A stretch of DNA of 40,567 bases. Origin: Alistipes sp. Its GTDB lineage: Bacteria > Bacteroidota > Bacteroidia > Bacteroidales > Rikenellaceae. Each line of letters opens with the position of its first letter. Within the stretch, counting starts at the first letter, position 1. This document shows, one piece after another, positions 18,480 to 26,561 of the stretch. The notes under the pieces are model-generated. The model was not told the origin of the DNA, ran no database searches, and saw only the letters and a program-made list of their open reading frames with translations. The stretch spans positions 1 to 40,567 of the forward strand of contig JAFZEX010000047.1 of assembly GCA_017560425.1 (NCBI GenBank), read 5' to 3'. The position numbers were made by a program, and so were the translations under genes.

Positions 18480-18487
18480 TAACTTTG
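18480..18487 (+). promoter_or_regulatory. Promoter -7 box for the Nudix/ADP-ribose operon
   Basis: TAACTTTG lies 22 bases before the ATG at 18510, with a TTG-containing candidate -33 element near 18457. No other good promoter or terminator appears before 24079, so it may drive the whole gene run. Confidence 0.7.
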
Positions 18488-18509
18488 TGTAAAATTAACG
18501 CAATAAGCT

Positions 18510-19202
18510 ATGAGTGAACTAAAATACTCCTACAAGTACCCCCATCCTGCAGTTACGGCTGACTGTGTGATTTTTGGCTTCGATGGCGTGAGTATAAAGA
18601 TTTTGCTCGTCAAGCGAGGCATCGAGCCCTACAAGGGCAAGTGGGCATTCCCCGGCGGATTTATGCGCATCGACGAGACCTCGGAGGAGTGCGCCAAGCG
18701 AGAGCTCGACGAGGAGACAGGTTTGAAGACATCGTCGGTAGAGCAGTTCTACACCTTTACAGATGTGCACCGTGACCCTCGTGAGCGAGTGATAACCATT
18801 GCCCACATCGCCTTAGTGCGACTCTCGGAGGTTAAGGGTGGCGATGATGCCGAGGTGGCAAGGTGGTTTGCCCAGGGCGATATCCCGAGCCTCGCCTTCG
18901 ACCACGACCACATACTGCGTATGGCGCTAAAGACCCTCAAGGAGCGCATATGCTTCGAGCCTATTGGCTTCGAGCTGCTGCCCGAGGTGTTCACGATGAG
19001 CGAGCTGCAAAACCTCTACGAGGCTATCCTCGAGGTTAAGTTCGACCGACGTAACTTCTACAATAAGATGCTTAAGCTCGGCATATTGAGCGAGGCAGAG
19101 CCCCGCTCGGCAGATGCGTCACGACGCACGCCAAGCAAGTATAAGTTCAACGCAACGAAGTATGCTGAACTCAAGCAGAAGGGCTTTAGGCTGGAGTTTT
19201 AA
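18510..19202 (+). CDS. Nudix hydrolase/regulator with C-terminal winged helix
   Basis: A 230-residue protein. Residues of about 14-145 are a Nudix domain with a complete box: GGFMRIDE, then seven residues, then RELDEETGL, which contains all the metal-binding glutamates. The last 75 residues (SELQNLYEAILEVKFDRRNFYNKMLKLGIL) look like the winged-helix DNA-binding domain of the NrtR/AraR type. Members of this group sense ADP-ribose or related ligands and regulate NAD or sugar genes; some have lost hydrolysis. Here the box is intact, so it could both hydrolyse and regulate. A palindrome lies upstream of its promoter. It heads a run that also contains macro-like and ADP-ribosylglycohydrolase genes. 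Confidence 0.85.
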   Translation: MSELKYSYKYPHPAVTADCVIFGFDGVSIKILLVKRGIEPYKGKWAFPGGFMRIDETSEECAKRELDEETGLKTSSVEQFYTFTDVHRDPRERVITIAHIALVRLSEVKGGDDAEVARWFAQGDIPSLAFDHDHILRMALKTLKERICFEPIGFELLPEVFTMSELQNLYEAILEVKFDRRNFYNKMLKLGILSEAEPRSADASRRTPSKYKFNATKYAELKQKGFRLEF

Positions 19203-19248
19203 TAAATATATATAGGTATAATAACGGTAAACCCTAAATCGTATAGAT

Positions 19249-20040
19249 ATGTATAACAGAGAATATACCCCCGAGCTTATTACCTCTCTTCATGAGAATG
19301 AGATTTTTGTTTTTGGCTCAAACCTTATGGGTAGGCATGCTGGTGGTGCTGCTTGCATTGCGCACAAACATTTTGGCGCTGTGATGGGGCAAGGTGTTGG
19401 ACTTCAAGGTAAATCCTATGCTATACCTACTATGCAGGGTGGCGTGGAGACCATTAAGCCATACGTCGATGAGTTTGTGCTATTTGCCACCGAGCATCCC
19501 CACATGCGCTTTTTTGTGACCAAGATAGGTTGCGGCATAGCAGGCTTTAGCGAGTGGGATATAGCACCACTCTTTGCCAATGCAATAGATGTAGAGAACA
19601 TAGTGTTGCCACGAGAATTTGTTCAGGTAATTCAGCGAATGAGTGTTATACACCTTAGAATGGACAACTACAAACAATATCTACCAATTGCTCCCATCGC
19701 ATTTTCTTATGCCGAGCCAGGTGCTATGGGCGCTCCAAGCGAGGTGCAGATAGTAGATGTGAATAGTAGGGTGTACAGCTTTAATCTCGGTTACATGGAG
19801 CAGGCGGCTGTTGATGAGCTGCTCCCAGAGCTAAAGCAGTGTCGGTTTGTGTTCTACGGACAACCCTTAGAGGCTCCCGAGGGGTGGCATTGCGAATATT
19901 TGGGCTTTGGCAATCATCTCTTGGTTGCCGACAAGATATACGACAAATTTGCGGTGCTACGTGAGCCCTATGGTCAGAACTTAGGACAACTATATCAGGC
20001 ATGGATTGGTATCATCATAAAGATAATTAATAACAAATAA
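19249..20040 (+). CDS. Macro-domain-like protein with extra C-terminal domain
   Basis: A 263-residue cytoplasmic protein. The N-terminal 125 residues contain FVFGSNLMGRHAGGAA, QGVGLQGKSYAIPT and VTKIGCGIAGFSEWDIAPLF. I recognise these from a phage-associated family (often called A1S_2505-like) whose arrangement resembles a macro domain, the fold that binds or cleaves ADP-ribose. From about residue 130 a second, unfamiliar domain follows that has no motif I know. The gene follows the Nudix gene after 46 bases and precedes a secreted TPR gene by 18 bases. The macro-like call is recognition of motifs; catalytic activity is not shown. Confidence 0.75.
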   Translation: MYNREYTPELITSLHENEIFVFGSNLMGRHAGGAACIAHKHFGAVMGQGVGLQGKSYAIPTMQGGVETIKPYVDEFVLFATEHPHMRFFVTKIGCGIAGFSEWDIAPLFANAIDVENIVLPREFVQVIQRMSVIHLRMDNYKQYLPIAPIAFSYAEPGAMGAPSEVQIVDVNSRVYSFNLGYMEQAAVDELLPELKQCRFVFYGQPLEAPEGWHCEYLGFGNHLLVADKIYDKFAVLREPYGQNLGQLYQAWIGIIIKIINNK

Positions 20041-20058
20041 AAAATAGACCTAACAACT

Positions 20059-21681
20059 ATGAAACGTTTTACACTACTACTAATCGTAGCACTTGTTGCT
20101 ACAGCCAACATCTGCTCGGCACAGAGCAAAAAAGATAACGCAGAGCAGGTGGATAGAATCATGGCTCTATTTAACGAAGATAAGTTTGACGAGGGTGAGT
20201 TTGTCATCGATTCGATGCGTAGACTCTATCCCCAAAACTCCGATATGCTCCATCTAAAGGCCTTGTGTCATGATAGACGTGATGAGTTTCAAAAGGCATT
20301 GGCGTGCTACGACTATGCTATCGAGAATGTGTCACGCAAGAGCTACTACGGCAACGACTTTCTCTACCTATGCCGTGGTATGTTGCGCGAAAGCTACGAT
20401 AGTGATTACGGCGCTGCCATCGAGGATTTGACTCAAGCCATAGAACTTGCCGACAAAGATAATCTGTGGATTGTCAGTAGAGCCTTAGACATGCGTGCAA
20501 ACTGTTACTACTATTGTGGTGAGTATCATTTGGCAGAGCGTGACTTGATGGCTCTTCTTATCTCCGAAGATGAGAAGATTAGTGAGCGTGCTGCATGTAA
20601 GCTCTGCGATCTATATATAAACACTGAGAATTACGAGAAGGCAGCCATGGTAGCTAATGGCCTGTTAGAGATGGAGTGTTGCTATAGCAAGGCATACAAT
20701 ACACTTGCATATACTAATTTCGCAACCGACAATGTGCAGTTGGGTATCCGCTACGCCTTTGCTATGTCAATCACAGATGTAGACCAGGAGTATTCTGATG
20801 ATCTACGTTGGATGGTATGGCGTGATGCGGAGTATGCTCGTGGCTTGTTGCAGGAATTTATTGCTGGTCGCCTCGACAATGATATAGTATATAAGTATTT
20901 TACATTGGCACATGTTCTCAACGACTACGATACTGCGCTCTCGTTGATTGATGTTATTGAGGACGACCACGACAAAAATCAGGTGTTGTATTGGAGAGCA
21001 ACATTCTCGGCAAATGCAGGCAAGTACGACGATGCCATAAGATATATAACCGAGCTTATCTCGAACGAGGATGATGCAGAGAGTATCTTATATCTTAGCT
21101 CGGAGCGTTGCGGATATTACCGCTTAGCAGGTAGGTATGAAGAGGCTATCAAGGACGCTGAGACTCTTATTGAGCAATATCCTGATTATGCTTATGGCTA
21201 CTACATTTGTGGTTGGTGCTACGAGCTTATGGGTGATGATGCTAAGGCTATGGAGCTATATAACCGAGGTATCGAAAGAGATGATAGCTATGCCTATATC
21301 TACCTTATGCGTGGCGTGCAGTATCTCAAGGTTGGCGATAAGGAGCGAGCAAACGCCGATTTTAATAGAGTCTTAGAGCTTGATACTGAGGTTAAAGATG
21401 GCTCTGCACGCCACTATGCCCTCCATTTCCTTGGTCGTGATGCGGAGGCTGTTGAGTGGATGAATCAGTTGATTAGCACTGCGCCATACGAGATTGGTAT
21501 GTACTACGATGCTGCCTGCCTATATGCTCGTATGGGTCAAATATATGAGTCGCTCGACAACTTGCGCATTGCCCTCTATCTTGGCTATAAGGCAAAGGCT
21601 CATATCGAGAATGATGACGACCTCGACCCAATACGCCACACCGAGGCTTACAAATCACTTATGAACGAATATTTTAACTAA
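20059..21681 (+). CDS. Exported tetratricopeptide-repeat protein
   Basis: A 540-residue protein with a signal peptide (MKRFTLLLIVALVATANICSAQ) and no lipobox, so it is probably periplasmic. The mature part is a chain of TPR-like helix pairs, clearest in the second half: RYEEAIKDAETLIEQYPDYA, DDAKAMELYNRGIERDD and DKERANADFNRVLELD. TPR arrays bind partner proteins. No enzymatic motif is visible. The leader is nearly the same as that of the next gene, 14 bases downstream. It lies mid-way in the ADP-ribose-linked gene run. Confidence 0.85.
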   Translation: MKRFTLLLIVALVATANICSAQSKKDNAEQVDRIMALFNEDKFDEGEFVIDSMRRLYPQNSDMLHLKALCHDRRDEFQKALACYDYAIENVSRKSYYGNDFLYLCRGMLRESYDSDYGAAIEDLTQAIELADKDNLWIVSRALDMRANCYYYCGEYHLAERDLMALLISEDEKISERAACKLCDLYINTENYEKAAMVANGLLEMECCYSKAYNTLAYTNFATDNVQLGIRYAFAMSITDVDQEYSDDLRWMVWRDAEYARGLLQEFIAGRLDNDIVYKYFTLAHVLNDYDTALSLIDVIEDDHDKNQVLYWRATFSANAGKYDDAIRYITELISNEDDAESILYLSSERCGYYRLAGRYEEAIKDAETLIEQYPDYAYGYYICGWCYELMGDDAKAMELYNRGIERDDSYAYIYLMRGVQYLKVGDKERANADFNRVLELDTEVKDGSARHYALHFLGRDAEAVEWMNQLISTAPYEIGMYYDAACLYARMGQIYESLDNLRIALYLGYKAKAHIENDDDLDPIRHTEAYKSLMNEYFN

Positions 21682-21695
21682 ACACACTCACTATC

Positions 21696-22154
21696 ATGAA
21701 ACGATTTATTTTACTTTTGATTGTGATACTTGTTACCACCACGAATGTCTGCTCGGCGCAGAACGATATACGTTTTAAGGATTGGGGCGAGAAAGAGTGG
21801 CTCGACAATGGTTATATCCGTGAGTTGCGAAACTTCTTTGATGCCTATTCTAATGGAAATGTAGATGATGAACTATATGAGGGCTTAGCGCCATATAAGA
21901 TTTTGATGAAGAGTAAATTTGCCGTATTGAACATTGTACCTTTCCTTGCAGGAGGAGCCTTTATTGATATAGTTTTCCTGGATAATCCGAGGATAGTCTT
22001 TAAGGCTTGGGTATATGGTTTTATTTCGAATGAAGAGATAGGAGTTGATGGTTATGAGGTAAGGCATTGTGAACGACATGACGAAGAGATCGACTTGACT
22101 AAGGAGCAAATATTACAGATAATAGAAGAGAACCCATTAAACAAATTGTGGTAG
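21696..22154 (+). CDS. Small exported protein of unknown function
   Basis: A 152-residue protein with a signal peptide (MKRFILLLIVILVTTTNVCSAQ) very like that of the preceding TPR protein, as if the leader had been copied. The mature part has one hydrophobic stretch (FAVLNIVPFLAGGAFIDIVF) and an acidic C-terminus. I do not recognise a family. It starts 14 bases after the TPR gene and is probably co-expressed with it. Confidence 0.75.
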   Translation: MKRFILLLIVILVTTTNVCSAQNDIRFKDWGEKEWLDNGYIRELRNFFDAYSNGNVDDELYEGLAPYKILMKSKFAVLNIVPFLAGGAFIDIVFLDNPRIVFKAWVYGFISNEEIGVDGYEVRHCERHDEEIDLTKEQILQIIEENPLNKLW

Positions 22155-22174
22155 TTGTGAACGAATCTGTCACC

Positions 22175-22270
22175 ATGCATCGCCACTATTTTAGAAATAT
22201 GATGCAGGAGGATGCAGAGGCAGCAACTAAAGCGGAATATACTCCCCAAAATAACGATGTTGTAAACTAA
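22175..22270 (+). CDS. Possible small ORF, 31 residues
   Basis: ATG at 22175 opens MHRHYFRNMMQEDAEAATKA and ends in NNDVVN with TAA at 22268, 2 bases before the ADP-ribosylglycohydrolase ATG. A GTG at 22157 could extend it by six residues. It fills the only sizeable gap in this gene run, and its position suggests translational coupling with the next gene. It could instead be a remnant. No family is recognised. Confidence 0.35.
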   Translation: MHRHYFRNMMQEDAEAATKAEYTPQNNDVVN

Positions 22271-22272
22271 TT

Positions 22273-23187
22273 ATGAAGCAGACAAAACAGAGTATCATAG
22301 CACGATTTTTTAAGGAGCGACGAGGTGATGCAGAGCACAATCCCGAATATGTGGATTTGGCGCGTCGGAGCGGTATCCTCGGTGCTATTGTGGGCGATAT
22401 CGTTGGCTCCGTGCACGAGTTTATAGCGACCAAAACCACACAGTTTGAGCTCTTTGTTGAGGATAGCCGATTTACCGACGACACAATAATGACTATTGCT
22501 GTTGCAGAGTGGTTGGCTACGGAACAACACCCCGTAAGCAATTGTCTGCTTCCATCCTTCATGCGTAAGTGGGGTAGTCAATACCGATATGCTGGGTGGG
22601 GTGGAATGTTTCGAGTGTGGCTCTTCTCGCCTTTCGAGGCCGACCACAAGCCCTACAACTCCTTTGGCAACGGCTCGGGCATGCGTGTTAGTGCGTGCGG
22701 TTTCTTTGCCAAGTCGCTCGACGAGGCTTTGGAGCTCGCCAAGCTCTCTGCCGAGGTGTCGCACAACCACCCCGAGGGCATCAAGGGTGCTCAGGCTATT
22801 GCTGCGGCTATTTTCCTTGCTCGACAGCAAATGCACAAGGATAAAATACGTGCCTATATAGAGCAGACTTTTGGCTACAACCTGCATCGCACCTGCGACG
22901 AGATACGCCCCGACTACAAGTTTGACGAGACATGCCAGGGCTCATGCCCCGAGGCAATCATCGCCTTCTTGGATAGCCACGACTTCGAGTCAGCCATCCG
23001 CTTAGCAATCTCATTGGGTGGCGATTCTGATACTATCGGAGCAATGACAGGAGGCATCGCCGCTGCCTACTATGGCATCCCCGACGATATAGCACTCAAG
23101 ACTATCGACTATCTCCCTGCAGATATGGTAGAGGTCGTTGCAAAGTTCGAAAAAGTGATAAACAATCTAAATAAAACGGACAACTAA
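22273..23187 (+). CDS. ADP-ribosylglycohydrolase family protein
   Basis: A 304-residue DraG/ARH-type hydrolase expected to remove ADP-ribose from modified targets or small molecules using two metal ions. The first metal site is in DSRFTDDTIMT, after GAIVGDIVGSVHEF. The second is in LGGDSDTIGAMTGGIAAAYYGIP. The GNGSGMRVSACGFFA and SHNHPEGIKGAQA motifs are also present, so the active site looks complete. The first 25 residues are an extra charged leader and no signal peptide is seen. It follows a possible small ORF by 2 bases and precedes a secreted protein by 5 bases. Confidence 0.93.
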   Translation: MKQTKQSIIARFFKERRGDAEHNPEYVDLARRSGILGAIVGDIVGSVHEFIATKTTQFELFVEDSRFTDDTIMTIAVAEWLATEQHPVSNCLLPSFMRKWGSQYRYAGWGGMFRVWLFSPFEADHKPYNSFGNGSGMRVSACGFFAKSLDEALELAKLSAEVSHNHPEGIKGAQAIAAAIFLARQQMHKDKIRAYIEQTFGYNLHRTCDEIRPDYKFDETCQGSCPEAIIAFLDSHDFESAIRLAISLGGDSDTIGAMTGGIAAAYYGIPDDIALKTIDYLPADMVEVVAKFEKVINNLNKTDN

Positions 23188-23192
23188 TAACA

Positions 23193-24056
23193 ATGAAACA
23201 CCTAACACTAATTTTTGCGATGCTACTTTCTGTGGCGAGCATGGCACAATCCCCAAAAGGGAAAAATTGTGCTCGAAGCATAGAGCCTAAAAACGAGAGG
23301 GTAGAGTATCTTATCTACCTCGATAGCGTAAATCGTGCTATTATGGGCGATCCTTACGATATCGATGATATCAAGCTAAGAGCTTTTGCCGAGATGCGAG
23401 ATAAGCCTACCACGCCCGAGCAGGTCCGAAAAGAGATGTTCAAGACTTACGACGATGTTGCCAAGAAGTGGCAAACGTTCGTGAACTTGTGCAATAAAGG
23501 TAAAGACAAAAAGGCAATTACCTACTATCGTGACAACCGTATAGATATCGACATCCACCTATCGTACACAGCTGTGCGTCTCGCCTTTCACAATGATGTT
23601 ATCGGTGTTATGGCTTTCGACAATCTGCCCCCAGAGGAGGCTGCGAACCTCTTGATCGATGTGCTTGAGTTTGACTTTTCGATGATCGAAGTAAATTATT
23701 CATCTACAAATGGCGAGGATTATGTCGGCATGTATGAGTATGTATTCGAGCTGCTCAATACATTGTATGAAGCTACCCAGCGCTATGATGATAGATTTGC
23801 CCTCATCGACCGCTGGGCAGAGACCACCGGCATGATTGCTCGAGGCGCAGCCTATGAGGCAGAGGTTAAGATGCGAAAGGCTCAGGTCTACTACTCTATG
23901 GACGACCTGGAGAACACGCTTAAACTACTCCACGAGGCAAAGTCTTTGCTCGAGAGTGCCATTGCCGCAGGTAATCATGATAACTATCCCGAGCGAGGTA
24001 TCGAGGTAATAACAAGAGTCATTAATCAGATAAACGAAGAAATTAACGCAAGATAA
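23193..24056 (+). CDS. Exported helical protein of unknown function
   Basis: A 287-residue protein with a signal peptide ending in SMAQS. The mature part is predicted to be mostly helical, with a TPR-like stretch near the end (YEAEVKMRKAQVYYSMDDLE, NTLKLLHEAKSLLESAI). I do not recognise a family. It is the last gene before the terminator at 24079 and starts 5 bases after the ADP-ribosylglycohydrolase stop, so co-expression is likely. Confidence 0.78.
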   Translation: MKHLTLIFAMLLSVASMAQSPKGKNCARSIEPKNERVEYLIYLDSVNRAIMGDPYDIDDIKLRAFAEMRDKPTTPEQVRKEMFKTYDDVAKKWQTFVNLCNKGKDKKAITYYRDNRIDIDIHLSYTAVRLAFHNDVIGVMAFDNLPPEEAANLLIDVLEFDFSMIEVNYSSTNGEDYVGMYEYVFELLNTLYEATQRYDDRFALIDRWAETTGMIARGAAYEAEVKMRKAQVYYSMDDLENTLKLLHEAKSLLESAIAAGNHDNYPERGIEVITRVINQINEEINAR

Positions 24057-24078
24057 AAAGTATATCAGACGTTAAATA

Positions 24079-24120
24079 AAAACACAGGGTAGAGAAACTA
24101 ATTTCTCTACCCTGTGTTTT
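24079..24120. terminator. Bidirectional terminator, 19-bp perfect stem
   Basis: AAAACACAGGGTAGAGAAA (24079-24097) pairs perfectly with 24102-24120 across CTAA, with A/T tracts on both sides. It lies between the plus-strand run ending at 24056 and panD on the minus strand. Confidence 0.9.
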
Positions 24121-24152
24121 ATTCTGATGCGCCCAATGGACATCGACAATGT

Positions 24153-24503
24153 TTATAGCAGTCTGTTTGTGCGCTCGTCGGGGAATACCACCTTAGGCTG
24201 GAAGGTCTTTGCCTCCTCGAAGTCCATGAAGCCGTAGCCCATGATGATGACGATGTCGCCCACGGCAGTCTTGCGTGCTGCTGCGCCATTGAGGCAGATG
24301 CAGCCGCTGCCACGCTCACCCTTGATTACATAGGTCTCGATGCGCTCGCCATTGTTGTTGTTCACGATCTGCACCTTCTCGCCCTCGATAAGACCTGCTG
24401 CGTCCATCAAGTCCTCGTCGATGGTGATGCTTCCCACATAGTTTAGATTCGCCTCGGTAACACGTACTCGGTGAATCTTCGATTTCATTCTCTCGATATA
24501 CAT
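24153..24503 (-). CDS. panD: Aspartate 1-decarboxylase precursor
   Basis: A 116-residue pyruvoyl enzyme that makes beta-alanine from aspartate for pantothenate synthesis. The self-cleavage site is Gly24-Ser25 in NYVGSITID, where the serine becomes the pyruvoyl group; this start puts it at the usual position. The [20 protein letters not shown] and NGAAAR segments are typical. It starts 18 bases after the panC stop on the same strand. Confidence 0.96.
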   Translation of the reverse strand: MYIERMKSKIHRVRVTEANLNYVGSITIDEDLMDAAGLIEGEKVQIVNNNNGERIETYVIKGERGSGCICLNGAAARKTAVGDIVIIMGYGFMDFEEAKTFQPKVVFPDERTNRLL

Positions 24504-24521
24504 AGCTTGGGTAGAGATTTT

Positions 24522-25358
24522 CTATTTAATCTTTATGTTGTCGATAAGACGAATGTTGCCCGCCTGAATTGCGCAGCAGCCCTGAATGCGCTCAGCATCG
24601 CTCCAATTTGCCACCTTCTGCATTGTTGTTGCATCAACAGCCTCGAAGTAGATGGTCTTGAGAAGTGGGTTAGAGTCGATAGTCTTAACCACCCACTCGG
24701 TAAGCTCCGCTGGGGTCATCTCTGCCATCTTCTCGGCGCACTGCTTGATTGTTGCGTAGATGTGTGGTGCTGCCTTGCGGTGCTCAGGCGTAAGAAGCTC
24801 GTTGCGTGATGATAGCGCCAAGCCATCCTCGCCACGAACAATGGCACACTCAACAATCTCGATGTCGATATTGAGCTGCTTCACCATCGCCTTGATCACG
24901 GCAATCTGCTGGAAGTCCTTCTCGCCGAAGTATGCACGTGCAGGGTTCACCATGGCAAAGAGGCGGCTTACGACCTGTGCCACGCCATTGAAGTGGCCTG
25001 GGCGTGTAGCGCCCTCCATAACCTTGTCGATAAGTCCGAAGTCGAACTCACGAGTGTCGGGCTCGGGATAGATATCCTCGACCGATGGCATAAATACTAT
25101 GTCGGCACCCGCAGCCTCCAAGATGGCGCAGTCGGCCTCTGGGGTGCGTGGGTAATTCTTGAGGTCGTTCTTGTCGTTGAACTGTGTTGGGTTTACGAAT
25201 ACGCTCACCACGACCGTCTCGTTCTCCTTGCGTGCACGCTCCACCAATGAGCGGTGACCAGCGTGTAGAGCACCCATTGTGGGCACGAAGCCTACACCCT
25301 CCTTAGGGCAGTTGGCTAATGCTGTATTTAGATCAGCTACTCTGTTTACTACAATCAT
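24522..25358 (-). CDS. panC: Pantothenate synthetase
   Basis: A 278-residue ATP-dependent ligase joining pantoate and beta-alanine. The HIGH-type motif appears as PTMGALHAGHRSLV. VFVNPTQF, YFGEKDFQQ and the LSSRN loop that takes the KMSKS role are all present. It forms a panC-panD operon that supplies the beta-alanine substrate and consumes it. Its promoter box is at 25381. Confidence 0.96.
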   Translation of the reverse strand: MIVVNRVADLNTALANCPKEGVGFVPTMGALHAGHRSLVERARKENETVVVSVFVNPTQFNDKNDLKNYPRTPEADCAILEAAGADIVFMPSVEDIYPEPDTREFDFGLIDKVMEGATRPGHFNGVAQVVSRLFAMVNPARAYFGEKDFQQIAVIKAMVKQLNIDIEIVECAIVRGEDGLALSSRNELLTPEHRKAAPHIYATIKQCAEKMAEMTPAELTEWVVKTIDSNPLLKTIYFEAVDATTMQKVANWSDAERIQGCCAIQAGNIRLIDNIKIK

Positions 25359-25380
25359 AATTCTATGATAAATGATGCGA

Positions 25381-25388
25381 CAAAGTTA
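25381..25388 (-). promoter_or_regulatory. Promoter -7 box for panC-panD
   Basis: The plus-strand CAAAGTTA reads TAACTTTG on the minus strand, 22 bases before the panC ATG. Confidence 0.7.
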
Positions 25389-25452
25389 CAAACTTCTATG
25401 AAGATAGCAAGAAATAAAGGCGAAAATATGATGTTTTTACCCCTCCGACTAC

Positions 25453-25902
25453 CTATTTTGCGTGCGGAAAGGCGTTTATTGGGTTGTATCGCTCGCCGTC
25501 GTGCTCGTAGCAATATGTCGTAATGCCGTTTGTTAGGGCTATGTAGCGACACCTAAGCACGTTGTTGTAGCGTGTCACCTGGCGTAGCACCTCCTCGCTA
25601 ATCTTCACGTTTGGCTCCTTGCACTCCACCACCATGAGCGGCTTAAGGTCGGCACCCATCACCACAATGTCGGCACGCTGTGCCATGCCGTTAATTGTGA
25701 CGGGGTGCTCCTCGACAATTAGCTGAGGCGCAAAGCCACACTCTCGGCGTAGGTACTCCACCACATGGCGGCGCACCCACTCCTCGGGAGTGAGCACCAG
25801 CCAACGGCCACGCACCGCATCGAATATCTCGGTGCAGCCCCTCTCGTTGCGTCGTGCACGGAGGCGTATGGGTGGAAAGTTGAGCGTAGGATAGTCCGCC
25901 AT
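25453..25902 (-). CDS. HsdR-N-like PD-(D/E)XK-fold protein
   Basis: A 149-residue protein resembling the stand-alone type I restriction enzyme R-protein N-terminal domain (HSDR_N_2). The core is RADIVVMGADLKPLMVVECK, giving the D...ExK pattern of the nuclease fold. It is followed by QVTRYNNVLRCRYIALTNG, which is also family-typical. No methylase or specificity subunit is near, so it is an orphan of unknown role, common in Bacteroidetes. An upstream in-frame start at 25965 lies beyond the promoter; the ATG at 25902 (MADYPTLNFPPIRL) agrees with the -7 box. Confidence 0.85.
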   Translation of the reverse strand: MADYPTLNFPPIRLRARRNERGCTEIFDAVRGRWLVLTPEEWVRRHVVEYLRRECGFAPQLIVEEHPVTINGMAQRADIVVMGADLKPLMVVECKEPNVKISEEVLRQVTRYNNVLRCRYIALTNGITTYCYEHDGERYNPINAFPHAK

Positions 25903-25916
25903 TACGAATAAAGTGT

Positions 25917-25924
25917 TATATTTG
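25917..25924 (+). promoter_or_regulatory. Promoter -7 box for the C_GCAxxG_C_C gene
   Basis: TATATTTG on the plus strand, 21 bases before the ATG at 25946. It lies just to the left of an opposing box at 25928-25935, so the two transcripts would overlap. Confidence 0.65.
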
Positions 25925-25927
25925 TGG

Positions 25928-25935
25928 CAAAGATA
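25928..25935 (-). promoter_or_regulatory. Promoter -7 box for the HsdR-N-like gene
   Basis: The plus-strand CAAAGATA reads TATCTTTG on the minus strand, 25 bases before the ATG at 25902. It faces the plus-strand box three bases away. Confidence 0.65.
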
Positions 25936-25945
25936 CTTAAATAAT

Positions 25946-26425
25946 ATGGAAAAGCAACTAAACATAAATGTTGAGGAGCGTGTTGAGCGTGCTCAGAATT
26001 TTTTTAAGGCGGGATATAACTGTGCTCAGGCTGTGGTCATGGCATTCGACGATGTCATGGGACTAAGCGCTGAGGAGCTTGCTCGCCTTGCTGCGCCCTT
26101 TGGTGGCGGCATGGGTCGTATGCGTGAGGTGTGTGGCACGGTCAGTGGCATGGCATTCTTGGCGGGTGCTATCAAGCCATCTGCCGACCCCAGCAACCTC
26201 GATGAGCGCAAGGAGAACTACGCCCTTGTTCAGGCCTTTGCCGAAAAGTTTCGCGCGGAGAATGGCGACATCGTATGCCGTCGATTGTTGGGCTTAGAGC
26301 CTATCGTTGAGCGTAACGAAACGGCTATGCCCTCGGAGCGCACCGCAGAGTACTACCGCAAGCGCCCCTGCTCCGAATATGTCGGCTGTGCTGCCCGCAT
26401 CGTCGCCGAGCACTTGGCAAAGTAG
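25946..26425 (+). CDS. C_GCAxxG_C_C family (putative redox) protein
   Basis: A 159-residue protein of the C_GCAxxG_C_C family, named for a conserved cysteine pattern; members are thought to be redox-active or metal-binding, but their reaction is not established. Visible here are FKAGYNCAQAV, APFGGGMGRMREVCGTVSGM, the later CRRLLG and the final CSEYVGCAARIV. The frame is open further upstream, but the ATG at 25946 follows the promoter and begins MEKQLNINVEERVERA, which I prefer. It is a single-gene unit with a terminator. Confidence 0.9.
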   Translation: MEKQLNINVEERVERAQNFFKAGYNCAQAVVMAFDDVMGLSAEELARLAAPFGGGMGRMREVCGTVSGMAFLAGAIKPSADPSNLDERKENYALVQAFAEKFRAENGDIVCRRLLGLEPIVERNETAMPSERTAEYYRKRPCSEYVGCAARIVAEHLAK

Positions 26426-26442
26426 GGTAGTGATGCTCCGAT

Positions 26443-26487
26443 AAAAACAAACTCAGCAGACCACATCGGTCTGCTGATTTTGTTTTT
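26443..26487 (+). terminator. Intrinsic terminator after the C_GCAxxG_C_C gene
   Basis: TCAGCAGACC (26453-26462) pairs with GGTCTGCTGA (26468-26477) around ACATC. It is flanked by AAAAACAAA on the left and TTTTGTTTTT on the right. Confidence 0.88.
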
Positions 26488-26511
26488 AGAGCCAAAGTGC
26501 CGTGATTTTAT

Positions 26512-26561
26512 ACAAAGGTAGTAACTTTGTGATAAAGTTAAAAAAAGATTTCGTATATTTG
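26512..26561 (+). promoter_or_regulatory. Promoter region of the TIM-barrel gene
   Basis: TATATTTG (26554-26561) is the best -7 box. A second box TAACTTTG lies at 26522-26529, and its inverted partner CAAAGGTA at 26513-26520 forms the palindrome ACAAAG-N7-CTTTGT. The palindrome may be an operator or simply back-to-back promoter boxes. Confidence 0.5.

Noticed and set aside
25453-25902. Type I restriction-modification locus
   Set aside because: Only the HsdR-N-like domain is present; there is no helicase, methylase or specificity gene nearby.
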